A program made the translations under genes and the position numbers. Below, in pieces: positions 32,479-40,734 of a stretch of DNA of 44,443 nucleotides. The notes under the pieces are model-generated. The model was given only the letters and a program-made list of their open reading frames with translations, made no database searches and was not told the origin of the DNA. The stretch comes from Micromonospora sicca (lineage in GTDB: Bacteria > Actinomycetota > Actinomycetes > Mycobacteriales > Micromonosporaceae), in assembly GCF_003172935.1 (NCBI RefSeq), contig NZ_QGKS01000485.1:1-44443 (forward strand), written 5' to 3'. The stretch's first letter is position 1. Every line of letters begins with the position of its first letter.

Positions 32479-33195
32479 TCAGCCGCGCGGGCCGAGGTCG
32501 CCGGAGCGGTAGTGGCGGCGGCAGAGCACCTGGTAGCGCACGTCGGCGCTGTCCATGGTGTCGCCGATGACGACCTGCTCGCCCTCGCGGACCACCCGCC
32601 CGTCGACCACCCGGGCGTTGAGCAGCCCTTCCCGGCCGCACCAGCAGAGCACCTCGACCTGGATGCGGGCCACCTCGTCGGCGAGCTCGAACAGTCGCTG
32701 CGCGGCCGGGAACAGGCAGGAGCGGAAGTCGGTGGCCAGGCCGAAGGCGTACACGTCGACGTCGAAGTTGTCGACCAGTTCGGCCATCTGCTCGACGTGC
32801 TCCAGGTTGTAGAAGGAGGCCTCGTCGCAGATCAGGTAGTCCACGCGTACCCCCTCGGCCCAGGCGTCGCGGACCAGGTCGCGCAGGTCGAGGGCGTCGT
32901 TGACCTCGATGGCGGAGTGGGCCAGGCCGATGCGGGTGGTGACCTGCGGGCCGAGCGACCGGTCGATGCGGGTGGTGACCAGCCCGCGCCGGCCCTGCCG
33001 GGCGTGGTTGTAGTTCATCTGCAGGGCCATGGTGGACTTGCCGCAGTCCATCGGCCCCCAGAAGAACTTCAGCGCGGCGGCGTGCAGCGGCCGCCCGTCG
33101 ACGCCGCGGGCGGCGGCGCAGCCGGTGCGGGTGTCGTCCGGTCCGGGGAGGGGCCGGGCCAGGCAGATCGGGGCGGCAGCGGCGTCGTCGGTCAC
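32479..33195 (-). CDS. tdk: Thymidine kinase (type II)
   Basis: The 238-residue protein has the type II (cellular) thymidine kinase pattern: Walker A GPMDCGKST (47-55), GLVTTRIDRS, Walker B-like DYLICDEASFYNLEHVEQM with the catalytic Glu, the lasso domain with zinc ligands CWCGREG and CRRHY, and FGLATDFRS. It phosphorylates thymidine to dTMP in the salvage pathway. The N-terminus is about 40 residues longer than the classical enzyme; a start at an internal codon is possible, since GTG 33195 lacks a clear ribosome-binding site. It is transcribed towards the small membrane protein gene. Confidence 0.93.
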   Translation of the reverse strand: MTDDAAAAPICLARPLPGPDDTRTGCAAARGVDGRPLHAAALKFFWGPMDCGKSTMALQMNYNHARQGRRGLVTTRIDRSLGPQVTTRIGLAHSAIEVNDALDLRDLVRDAWAEGVRVDYLICDEASFYNLEHVEQMAELVDNFDVDVYAFGLATDFRSCLFPAAQRLFELADEVARIQVEVLCWCGREGLLNARVVDGRVVREGEQVVIGDTMDSADVRYQVLCRRHYRSGDLGPRG

Positions 33196-33250
33196 GTCGG
33201 GGCAGCCTAGTCGATCGATCCGCGCCGATCAGGACGGTGCGCGACGGTCG

Positions 33251-34642
33251 CTACAGCACCCGGGGCGGGGTGTTGCCCGCAGCGACGATCGCCCGCCGGA
33301 TCGGCACGGCGGCCAGCAGCGCGAACCCGACCACGAAGAAGATCAGCAGTGAGACCAGGCCCACCCGGTAGGAGGCGGTGAGCTGGAACACCAGGCCGAA
33401 GGCGAGCGGCCCGAGCCAGCTGGTGCCCTTGTCGCTGATCTCGTAGAAGCCGTAGTACTCGCCCTCCTTGCCGGCGGGGATGAGCTGGCTGAACAGCGAC
33501 CGGCTCAGCGCCTGGCTGCCGCCCAGGACCAGGCCGATCGCCCCGCCGAGGACCATGAACGGCAGCGGCGCCTCGGCGGGCAGCCGGAACGCGGCGATGA
33601 TCACACCGGTCCAGAGCACCAGGCTGATCAGCACGGTCTTCCACGCGCCGATCCGCCCGGCGAGCGCGCCGAGCGCCAGCGCACCGCCGAAGGCGAGGAA
33701 CTGCACCAGCAGGATCGTCGTGATCAGCGTGCTCTGCCCCAGCCGCAGCTCCTTGGTGCCGTACTGGCTGGCCAGGGTGATCACGGTCTGGATGCCGTCG
33801 TTGTAGACCAGGAAGGCGAGCAGGAAGAACAGCGTCAGCGGGTACGCCTTGATGTTCCGCAGGGTGTGGCCGAGCTGCCGGAACCCGTCGGTGAGCACGT
33901 TGCCGCCGCCGACCCGGGCCGCCGCGGCGGCGGCGGGATGTTCGCGCAGCCAACGCAGCGGCACCAGGGTGAACGCCGCCCACCACACGCCCGCGGACAC
34001 GATCGACCAGCGGGCCAGGTCGAGGGTGCGCTGCGGGTTGCCCTCCTCGCTGAGCATCGTCACCGCGACCAGGTTCAGCGCGAGCAGCAGGCCGCCACCG
34101 AGGTAGCCGATGGCCCAACCGCGGCTGGAGATGCCATCGCGCTCGTCGGGCCCGCCGAGCTGCGGAAGGAACGAGTTGTAGACGACCACGGCCGCGCCGA
34201 AGGAGATGTTCGCGACCAGGAACAGCGCCCCGCCGAGCAGGTAGCGCTCGCCGGTGACGAAGGCGAAGGCGGTGGTGGCGCCGGCGCCGGTGAACGCGGC
34301 GATGGCCAGCAGCCGCTTCTTGTGCATCGACCGGTCGGCGATCGCGCCCATCACCGGCAGCACGAACACGGTGAGGAAGACCGACAGCGAGATCAGGTAC
34401 GGGTAGTAGGAGCCGGCGGCGACCCGGATGCCGAGCGGGTGCACGTACCCCTCGCAGCTGTCCGCGCCGAGTTCACAGCCGGCGGCCAGTTCGGTGACGG
34501 TGGTGAGGAACGGGCCGAGGAAGACGGTGATGACCGTGGTCTGGAAGGCCGAGTTGGCCCAGTCGTAGAGGTACCAGCCGCGCCGTTCCCGGCGGGTGCT
34601 CGACGGGGGCTCGTGCAGGGTCGGGCTGACCGTCTCGGCCAT
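33251..34642 (-). CDS. UMF1/Atg22-type MFS transporter
   Basis: The 463-residue protein has eleven to twelve hydrophobic segments and the UMF1 family opening RRERRGWYLYDWANSAFQTTVITVFLGPFLTTV, with the typical insert CELGADSC...VHPLGIRVAAGSYYPYLISLSVF. Later VVVYNSFLPQLGGPDERDGISSRGWAIGYLGGGLLLALNL is also characteristic. Yeast Atg22 exports amino acids from the vacuole; bacterial members' substrates are unknown. The ATG follows GAGGA. It lies 16 bases after the phosphodiesterase gene, so the two are probably one transcript. Confidence 0.93.
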   Translation of the reverse strand: MAETVSPTLHEPPSSTRRERRGWYLYDWANSAFQTTVITVFLGPFLTTVTELAAGCELGADSCEGYVHPLGIRVAAGSYYPYLISLSVFLTVFVLPVMGAIADRSMHKKRLLAIAAFTGAGATTAFAFVTGERYLLGGALFLVANISFGAAVVVYNSFLPQLGGPDERDGISSRGWAIGYLGGGLLLALNLVAVTMLSEEGNPQRTLDLARWSIVSAGVWWAAFTLVPLRWLREHPAAAAAARVGGGNVLTDGFRQLGHTLRNIKAYPLTLFFLLAFLVYNDGIQTVITLASQYGTKELRLGQSTLITTILLVQFLAFGGALALGALAGRIGAWKTVLISLVLWTGVIIAAFRLPAEAPLPFMVLGGAIGLVLGGSQALSRSLFSQLIPAGKEGEYYGFYEISDKGTSWLGPLAFGLVFQLTASYRVGLVSLLIFFVVGFALLAAVPIRRAIVAAGNTPPRVL

Positions 34643-34658
34643 CGGGGTCCTCGTGAGT

Positions 34659-35426
34659 TCAGGCGGCCCAGTGGCCGCGGCTGCGGTAGACGTCGCGCAG
34701 CACGCCGACGTGATCGGTCATGATGCCATCCACGCCGAGATCAAGTAAGTCGTGCATCTCGGCAGGTTCGTCGATCGTCCAGACGTGCACCTGCAACCCG
34801 ATCCGGTGGCAGTACGCCAGGAATCGCCGGTCGACCACGGGGATGCGCCCGTAGCGGACCGGGACCTGGGCGGCGACCACGGACGGCGGCAGCCGCAGCG
34901 ACCGTCCGTGCAGGGAGGCCATCCGCAGCCGGGCCACGCCGCGCATGCCGAGGCTGGTGGCGACCTTCGGCCCGGCCAGGGCGCGCAGCCGGGTCAGCCG
35001 GGCGTCGCTGAAGGAGGCCAGCAGCACCCGCTCGCCGGCGCCGGTCCGGGTGACGGTGGCGACGGTGGGTTCGACGCCGCCGTCGGCCTTGACGTCGATG
35101 TTGAAGTGGATCTCCGGCCAGGCGCCGAGGACCTCGTCGAGGCGGGGCACCACGGCGGCGCCGCCGACGCGTACCGAGGCCAGGTCGGCCCAGCGCAGGT
35201 CGGCGATGCGCCCCGGCTCGCCGGTGAGCCGGCGCAGGGTGGCGTCGTGGAAGACCACCGCCACGCCGTCGGCGGTGGCGTGCACGTCGGTTTCGACGTA
35301 CCGGTAGCCCAGGGCGATGGCGCGGGCGAACGCGGCGGCGGTGTTCTCGTCGCCGTCGGCCGCGCCGCCGCGGTGGGCGAACGCCAGGGGCGCGGGGGCG
35401 TCGAGGTAGCCGGAGCGGGGCTGCAC
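34659..35426 (-). CDS. Glycerophosphodiester phosphodiesterase
   Basis: The 255-residue protein carries the GDPD signature: AFAHRGGAADGDENTAAAFARAIALGYRYVETDVHATADGVAVVFHD, with catalytic His18, Arg19 and His50-region ligands, then FNIDVK, and a C-terminal VWTIDEPAEMHDLLDLGVDGIMTDHVGVL. It cleaves glycerophosphodiesters from lipid turnover to glycerol-3-phosphate and an alcohol. There is no signal peptide, so it acts in the cytoplasm. It is the first gene of a probable pair with the UMF1-type transporter. Confidence 0.95.
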   Translation of the reverse strand: MQPRSGYLDAPAPLAFAHRGGAADGDENTAAAFARAIALGYRYVETDVHATADGVAVVFHDATLRRLTGEPGRIADLRWADLASVRVGGAAVVPRLDEVLGAWPEIHFNIDVKADGGVEPTVATVTRTGAGERVLLASFSDARLTRLRALAGPKVATSLGMRGVARLRMASLHGRSLRLPPSVVAAQVPVRYGRIPVVDRRFLAYCHRIGLQVHVWTIDEPAEMHDLLDLGVDGIMTDHVGVLRDVYRSRGHWAA

Positions 35427-35553
35427 GTCCGGCAGTATGACCGCCCGTGGTGGCGCCCGGGTGACCGGCCGGCGATCACCTCGGGCCGGAAGCGCGACGC
35501 GACGGACAACCCCCGCTCCCTATCGTTACCTATCCCGCCTATGATGTGGCCTG

Positions 35554-36009
35554 ATGAGTGAAGATATGTACTCGGTGGAGCAGGTGGCCGAGCGGCTCGG
35601 CCTGCACCCGCGCACCGTGCGCGGCTACATCCGCGCCGGCCGGCTCCGGGCGGTGCGGATCGGCAAGCAGTACCGGATCGCCCGCGCCGACCTCGACGCG
35701 CTGACCGGCCGGCCGCCGGCGGCCCGGCCCGCCGCGGTTCCCGCGGTGGAGGTGTCGAGCATCGTGCAGGTCGACGGCGTCGACCGGGCCGCGGCCGACC
35801 GGCTGGGCACCCTCGTCCTGGCCGGGGTGAACACCGTCCACGACCCCGCGCACCCGCTGCGCGTCCAGACCGTCCACGACGAGGAGCGCCGGCGCATGAA
35901 GATCGTCATCCTGGGTGGCGCCGCGGCCACCGCCGACGTGCTGCACCTGCTCGACGCCGTCCTCGACGGCGGCAACGGCCTGCTCGCCGGGGAGGCCGCC
36001 CATGCCTGA
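35554..36009 (+). CDS. Helix-turn-helix (excisionase/MerR-like) protein partnered with DUF4180
   Basis: The 151-residue protein starts with an excisionase-type DNA-binding domain: MYSVEQVAERLGLHPRTVRGYIRAGRLRAVRIGKQYRIARADLDALTG (about residues 5-52). After a Pro/Ala linker, a second domain follows (VEVSSIVQVDGVDRAAADRLGTLVLAGVNT, then ERRRMKIVILGGAAATADVLHLLDAVLDG), a small ferredoxin-like fold of unknown role. The stop overlaps the DUF4180 start by eight bases (ATG 36002), implying coupling. It is probably a regulator that works with the DUF4180 protein; an ATG at 35566 is an alternative start. Confidence 0.87.
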   Translation: MSEDMYSVEQVAERLGLHPRTVRGYIRAGRLRAVRIGKQYRIARADLDALTGRPPAARPAAVPAVEVSSIVQVDGVDRAAADRLGTLVLAGVNTVHDPAHPLRVQTVHDEERRRMKIVILGGAAATADVLHLLDAVLDGGNGLLAGEAAHA

Positions 36010-36378
36010 CGTGGTGCAGCAGTGGGGGTGCCGGTGCTGGTGTGCGACCCGGCCGGCCCGCCGGTGGCCACCGTGGCGGACGCGTTGGACCTGATCGGCG
36101 CGGCGTTCCTCGGCGCCGAGGTGGTGGCCGTGCCGGCGAGCCGGCTCGACCCGGACTTCTTCTCCCTGGGCACCCACTTCGCCGGGGAGATCATGCAGAA
36201 GTTCGTCAACTACCGGCTGCGGCTGGCCGTCGTCGGTGACATCTCGCGGCACCTCGCGGCCAGCGCGGCCCTGCGCGCCCTGGTCCACGAGTCCAACCGG
36301 GCCGAGCACGTCTGGTTCGTCCCGGACCTCGACGCACTCGACGCGCGGCTGGCCGGGGCGCCGTCGCACCGAGGTTGA
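36002..36378 (+). pseudogene. DUF4180 protein, apparent frameshift near its start
   Basis: The body VPVLVCDPAGPPVATVADALDLIGAAFLGAEVVAVPASRLDPDFFSLGTHFAGEIMQKFVNYRLRLAVVGDIS... is a full DUF4180 domain, which keeps the D-x-x-F-F-x-L-x-T-x-x-AGEI-x-QKF-x-NY motif. The natural start, ATG 36002 (MPDVVQQWG), is in another frame; the switch is at the GGGGG run 36024-36028, where one more G would join the two. The 377-base length also lacks one base. Without repair, translation could start at GTG 36022, giving 118 residues, but no ribosome-binding site precedes it. The stop codon directly abuts the convergent SDR stop (TGATCA). Confidence 0.75.
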
Positions 36379-37221
36379 TCAGGCCAGCCAGCCGGCGGTG
36401 ATCGTGGCGACGGCGCGGCCGTCGAGGTCGGCGAGCTTCGCCCCGACGAACTGCCGGGCGGTGGTGGAGGTCTGCACGCGCGGCGCCGGCTCCGGGTCGG
36501 TCAGGGTGGCGACCACCGCCGCGGCCGCGTCCGCCGGGGACTGGGCGGCCGCGAACGCGCCGGCGGTGCGGTCCAGGTACGCCCGCAGCGCCGGCGCGTA
36601 CACCCCGGCCTGGGCGACGGCGGCGTCCCGGTCGACGCCGACGTTGGCGACGAACTCGCTGGCCACCGCGCCGGGCTCGACCACGGTGACGAGGACGCCG
36701 ACGGTCGCGGCGACCGGGGCGAGGGCCTCCATGAAGCCCTCGACGGCGAACTTCGCCGCGCAGTACGCCTCGTTGAACGGCTGCCCGACCACTCCGCCGA
36801 CGCTGGTGACCGTGACGAGCCGTCCCCGACTGGCACGCAGGTGCGGCAGCGCGGCCCGGCTGACGTGCAGGATGCCGAAGAAGTTGACCTCCATGACGGC
36901 CCGTACGTCGTCGACGGTCTCCTGCTCCAGGGTGCCCACGTGCCCAGCGCCGGCGTTGTTGACCACCGCGTCGAGGCGCCCGTGGTCGGCGATCACGCCG
37001 GCCACGCAGGCGGTCACCGAGGCCGGGTCGACGACGTCGAGCCGGCGTACCTCGACCAGGTCGGCGACCCCGGCGGCGTCGGCGGCGCGGCGCAGCGCGT
37101 CAGCGCGCGACACGTCGCGCATGGTGGCCACGGCGCGCCAGCCGGCCCGGGCCGCGCCCACGGCGATCTCCAGGCCGATGCCGCTGGACGTGCCGGTGAT
37201 CAGCGCGGTCGGTGCGCTCAT
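36379..37221 (-). CDS. Short-chain dehydrogenase/reductase (SDR)
   Basis: The 280-residue classical SDR has the TGTSSGIG cofactor loop (residues 9-16), a second-strand end RRLDVVD, NNAGAGHVG, a catalytic Ser in VTSVGG and the YCAAK motif (Y-x-x-x-K) with EGFMEAL following. Cofactor is probably NADP (basic residues after strand 2 are few, so NAD is possible). The substrate cannot be called; the sequence resembles oxidoreductases of the retinol/steroid-like subgroup. GGAGGAGG precedes ATG 37221. It lies on the same strand as the acyltransferase gene, 71 bases downstream of it. Confidence 0.93.
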   Translation of the reverse strand: MSAPTALITGTSSGIGLEIAVGAARAGWRAVATMRDVSRADALRRAADAAGVADLVEVRRLDVVDPASVTACVAGVIADHGRLDAVVNNAGAGHVGTLEQETVDDVRAVMEVNFFGILHVSRAALPHLRASRGRLVTVTSVGGVVGQPFNEAYCAAKFAVEGFMEALAPVAATVGVLVTVVEPGAVASEFVANVGVDRDAAVAQAGVYAPALRAYLDRTAGAFAAAQSPADAAAAVVATLTDPEPAPRVQTSTTARQFVGAKLADLDGRAVATITAGWLA

Positions 37222-37292
37222 GGCTGCCTCCTCCGCGGGACGTGGTGTCCCGGCCCGAAGAGTCTCACCCTTCGCGTTGACTCGAAGGCAAA

Positions 37293-38066
37293 TCAGCCGG
37301 CCGTGTGCCGCCGGTGCGATCGGGTGGTCTCGCTGGGGCGGCCGGGGTCGACGTGCCGGGGGCGGTCCGGCTCGTCGGGGCGCAGCGGCCCCAGGTCGTC
37401 GGTGATCGCGTCGATGATCCGGTCGGTGGCCCGCCGGGCCGCCCCCGGGGCGCCGGGGGGCAGGTCGGGCAGCACCACCGGGGCGCCGAAGTGCACCCGG
37501 ATCGTCGGCCGGCGCAGCAGGGCCCGGGCGAGGCCGCGCAGCGCCCCCTTGGGCGCGCGGTACGGCAGCACCTCGTGGGAGCCCCACTGGGCGACGGGGA
37601 TGACGGGGGCGCCGCTGGCCAGGGCGAGCCGGGCGGCGCCGGTCTTGCCGCGTTCGGGCCACATGCCCGGGTCCAGTCCGATCCGCCCCTCGGGGTAGAG
37701 CAGGATCACCGAGCCGCCGGCGACGGCCGCCACGGCGGTGTCGAGGGCCTGGTGGACGGAGGCGCTGCCCCGCTCGACGCGGATGTGTCCGGCCCGGCGC
37801 ATCAGCGACCCGATGACCGGGGTGCGGAACAGCCCCGCGGTGGCCATGATCCGCGGGGCGACGCCCCGGGCGCGGCAGGCGGCCGCGAGGACCACCGGGT
37901 CGAACGGGCTGATGTGGTTGGCGGCCAGGATCAGCGGCCCTCGGCGCAGTTCGGCCGGCACGTCGCCGGTGACCTCGAGGTGGGCCAGCGCGCCGACGAT
38001 GGCGCGGGCGAGCAGTTGGGCGGCGCGCCAGAGCAGCGGCGGTCGCCACGGGGTCGGGGTGTTCAT
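37293..38066 (-). CDS. 1-acyl-sn-glycerol-3-phosphate acyltransferase (PlsC-like)
   Basis: The 257-residue protein has the acyltransferase motifs NHISPFD (H51 and D56), an FRTPVIGSLMRRAGHIRVERG block and YPEGRIGLD, then PVIPVAQWGSHEVLPY. It transfers an acyl chain to lysophosphatidate in phospholipid synthesis, at the inner face of the membrane. The C-terminal 40 residues are Arg/Pro-rich and disordered. It is divergent from cydAB, with about 180 bases between the starts. Confidence 0.93.
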   Translation of the reverse strand: MNTPTPWRPPLLWRAAQLLARAIVGALAHLEVTGDVPAELRRGPLILAANHISPFDPVVLAAACRARGVAPRIMATAGLFRTPVIGSLMRRAGHIRVERGSASVHQALDTAVAAVAGGSVILLYPEGRIGLDPGMWPERGKTGAARLALASGAPVIPVAQWGSHEVLPYRAPKGALRGLARALLRRPTIRVHFGAPVVLPDLPPGAPGAARRATDRIIDAITDDLGPLRPDEPDRPRHVDPGRPSETTRSHRRHTAG

Positions 38067-38200
38067 CAGTGCTGGATGGTCGCACGCGTCGGGGTGAGCG
38101 GGGGACCCGATCCCGGTGGCCGGCCGGCAGAGGTGATCAGGGTCATTGGTCCCGGGTGGGGTCGGGACCCCCGGCCCTGCCCAATTCTCTACGACGCCCG

Positions 38201-38225
38201 GTAGTATTTACTACGTATCGTAGTA
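38201..38225. promoter_or_regulatory. Overlapping inverted repeats (operator) before cydA
   Basis: Three half-sites alternate in orientation: GTAGTA (38201-38206), TACTACG (38209-38215) and CGTAGTA (38219-38225). The last two make a perfect 7-bp inverted repeat with a TAT spacer; the first two make a 6-bp repeat with a TT spacer. The TACTA-x-TAGTA pattern resembles BlaI/CopY/MecI-family operators. TAGTAT at 38221-38226 could be a -10 box, in which case bound repressor would block cydA transcription. No such regulator gene is in the window. Confidence 0.7.
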
Positions 38226-38245
38226 TGCGCAGCTGGGGGTTTCAG

Positions 38246-39658
38246 GTGGACGCGTTGGACGTCGCCCGCTGGCAGTTCGGTGTCACCACCGTCTACCACT
38301 TTCTCTTCGTGCCGTTGACCATCGGGCTGTCGGTCCTGGTGGCCATCCTCCAGACCCTGTGGCATCGCACCGACGACGAGCGGTACCTCAAGCTCACCAA
38401 GTTCTACGGCAAGCTGTTCCTGATCAACTTCGCGATGGGTGTGGTCACCGGCATCGTGCAGGAGTTCCAGTTCGGCATGAACTGGAGCGACTACTCGCGC
38501 TTCGTCGGCGACATCTTCGGCGCCCCGCTGGCCATCGAGGCCCTGGTCGCGTTCTTCCTCGAATCCACCTTCATCGGCCTGTGGATCTTCGGCTGGGACC
38601 GGCTGCCCAAGCGGGCGCACCTGGCCAGCATCTGGGTCGCCGCGATCGGCACCAACCTCAGCGCGTACTTCATCCTCGCCGCGAACTCGTTCATGCAGAA
38701 CCCGGTCGGCTACCGGATCAACCCGGACACCGGCCGCGCGGAGCTGACCGACTTCGTCGCCGTGCTCACCAACAAGGTCGCCCTGATCACCTTCCCGCAC
38801 ACCCTGGCAGGCTCGTTCCTGGTCGCCGGGTCACTGATCGTCGCCGTCGGCCTGTGGCACGTGATCCGCAACCGGGACAGCGCGGACACCGGCGCCTACC
38901 GCTTCGCCACCAAGTTCGGCTCCTGGGTGGTGCTGGTCTCCTCGGCGCTGGTGCTGTTCACCGGCGACATCCAGGGCAAGATCATGACCGAGGTGCAGCC
39001 GATGAAGATGGCCGCCGCCGAGGGCCTCTACACCACCGAGAGCCCCGCCTCGTTCTCCGTGCTCACCGTCGGCAGCCTCGACGGCAGCCGCGAGGTCTTC
39101 GCCATCAAGATCCCGTACCTGCTGTCGTACCTCGGCACCGGCGACCCCAACGGCACCGTCCACGGCATCGACGACCTGCAGGCCCAGTACGCCAGCCAGT
39201 ACGGCGCCGGCAGCTACACCCCGATCATCCCGGTCACCTACTGGAGCTTCCGCTTCATGATTACCTTCGGGATGGCCGCCGCCGCGATCGCCCTGCTGGT
39301 GCTCTGGAGCCAGCGCAAGGGTCGCACCCCGACCAGCAGGTGGCTGCTGCGCGCCGGCCTGGTGATGCCCGTGCTGCCGCTGCTGGCCAACTCCTTCGGC
39401 TGGATCTTCACCGAGATGGGCCGCCAGCCGTGGATCGTCTTCGGCGAGATGCTCACCCGCAACGGCGTGTCCCGCAGTGTCTCGCTGACCGAGGTGCTCG
39501 CCTCCTTCACCGCCTTCACCCTGATCTACGCCACCCTCGCCGTGATCGAGTTCAAGCTGCTGGTCCGCTACGCCAAGGCCGGCGTACCCGACCTCACCCC
39601 GGCGCCTGTCGACGACACCACCGACGACGCCGAGCGTCCGCTCGCCTTCGCCTACTGA
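38246..39658 (+). CDS. cydA: Cytochrome bd ubiquinol oxidase subunit I
   Basis: The 470-residue protein is a clear CydA: DALDVARWQFGVTTVYHFLFVPLTIGLSVLVAILQTLW at the start (His ligand in VYHF), FLINFAMGVVTGIVQEFQFGMNWSDYSRFVGDIFG, FFLESTFIGLWIFGWDRLP, the haem-b ligand region and GRQPWIVFGEMLTRNGVS near the C-terminus. The moderate length means a short Q-loop (S-type). It oxidises quinol and reduces O2 at high affinity. GTG 38246 is chosen because GGGGG stands six bases upstream and homologues begin D-A-L-D; ATG 38225 in the same frame lies within the operator. cydB follows 15 bases later. Confidence 0.95.
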   Translation: MDALDVARWQFGVTTVYHFLFVPLTIGLSVLVAILQTLWHRTDDERYLKLTKFYGKLFLINFAMGVVTGIVQEFQFGMNWSDYSRFVGDIFGAPLAIEALVAFFLESTFIGLWIFGWDRLPKRAHLASIWVAAIGTNLSAYFILAANSFMQNPVGYRINPDTGRAELTDFVAVLTNKVALITFPHTLAGSFLVAGSLIVAVGLWHVIRNRDSADTGAYRFATKFGSWVVLVSSALVLFTGDIQGKIMTEVQPMKMAAAEGLYTTESPASFSVLTVGSLDGSREVFAIKIPYLLSYLGTGDPNGTVHGIDDLQAQYASQYGAGSYTPIIPVTYWSFRFMITFGMAAAAIALLVLWSQRKGRTPTSRWLLRAGLVMPVLPLLANSFGWIFTEMGRQPWIVFGEMLTRNGVSRSVSLTEVLASFTAFTLIYATLAVIEFKLLVRYAKAGVPDLTPAPVDDTTDDAERPLAFAY

Positions 39659-39673
39659 TCCCCGGAGCCCATC

Positions 39674-40672
39674 GTGGAACTGACGACCGTCTGGTTTCTC
39701 CTCGTCGCCGTGCTCTTCACCGGCTACTTCATCCTCGAAGGCTTCGACTTCGGTGTCGGCATGCTGCTGCCCGTCCTCGGCCGCGACGACCGGGAACGCC
39801 GCGTCCTGATCAACACCATCGGCCCGGTCTGGGACGGCAACGAGGTCTGGCTGATCACCGCCGGCGGCGCCATGTTCGCCGCCTTCCCCGAGTGGTACGC
39901 CACCCTCTTCTCCGGCTTCTACCTGCCGCTGCTGCTCATCCTGCTCGCGCTGATCGCCCGCGGCGTCGCCTTCGAGTACCGGCACAAGCGCCCCGAGGCG
40001 TCCTGGAAGCGTCGCTGGGACCGGGCGATCTTCTTCGGCTCGCTGCTGCCGGCGATCCTGTGGGGCGTCGCGTTCGCCAACATCCTGCGCGGGGTGCCGC
40101 TCGACGCCGACCACGAGTACGTCGGCGGCCTGCTCGACCTGCTCCACCCGTACGCCCTGCTCGGCGGCCTGACCACCCTCGCGCTGTTCCTCACCCACGG
40201 CGCGGTGTTCATCGCTCTGAAGACCACCGGCGAGATCCGCGAGCGGGCCGGCGCTCTGGCCGTGCGGCTCGGCGTCGGCGCCGCCGTGGTCGCGGTGGCC
40301 TTCCTGGCCTGGACGCTGACCATCCGCTCCAGCGCCGCCGCCGTCGTGCTCGCCGTCGCCGCGGCCCTCGCCCTGCTCGGTGGTCTGGCCGCCGCCCGGG
40401 TACGCCGGGAGGGCTGGGCGTTCGCCGGCACCGCGGTGGCGATCGCCCTGGCGGTGGCGACCCTGTTCGCGGCGCTGTTCCCGAACGTGCTGCCGTCGAC
40501 CCTGGACGCCGCCGGGACGCTCACCGCGACGAACGCCTCCTCCACCCCGTACACCCTGAAGATCATGACCTGGGTGGCCGTGGTGTTCACCCCGATCGTG
40601 CTGGCCTACCAGGGGTGGACGTACTGGGTTTTCCGCAAGCGGATCGGGGTAGTGCACATTCCGCAGCACTGA
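39674..40672 (+). CDS. cydB: Cytochrome bd ubiquinol oxidase subunit II
   Basis: The 332-residue protein has the CydB opening TVWFLLVAVLFTGYFILEGFDFGVGMLLP and RVLINTIGPVWDGNEVWLITAGGAMFAAFPEWYATLFSGFYLPL, and the ending YTLKIMTWVAVVFTPIVLAYQGWTYWVFRKRI. It has eight to nine membrane segments. It completes the bd oxidase with CydA. GTG 39674 follows a weak GGAG. The cydCD assembly ABC transporter, often next in line, is absent here; a terminator and an unrelated MarR gene follow. Confidence 0.96.
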   Translation: MELTTVWFLLVAVLFTGYFILEGFDFGVGMLLPVLGRDDRERRVLINTIGPVWDGNEVWLITAGGAMFAAFPEWYATLFSGFYLPLLLILLALIARGVAFEYRHKRPEASWKRRWDRAIFFGSLLPAILWGVAFANILRGVPLDADHEYVGGLLDLLHPYALLGGLTTLALFLTHGAVFIALKTTGEIRERAGALAVRLGVGAAVVAVAFLAWTLTIRSSAAAVVLAVAAALALLGGLAAARVRREGWAFAGTAVAIALAVATLFAALFPNVLPSTLDAAGTLTATNASSTPYTLKIMTWVAVVFTPIVLAYQGWTYWVFRKRIGVVHIPQH

Positions 40673-40692
40673 CGAGTCTGCGGGTGCGGGAG

Positions 40693-40727
40693 GCGGGGCC
40701 GGTGCGAGGGGGTCGCACCGGCCCCGC
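40693..40727. terminator. Terminator hairpin after cydB
   Basis: GCGGGGCCGGTGCGA (40693-40707) pairs perfectly over 15 bp with TCGCACCGGCCCCGC (40713-40727) around GGGGG. It lies between the convergent ends of cydB and the MarR gene. Confidence 0.8.
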
Positions 40728-40734
40728 GGGGTGT

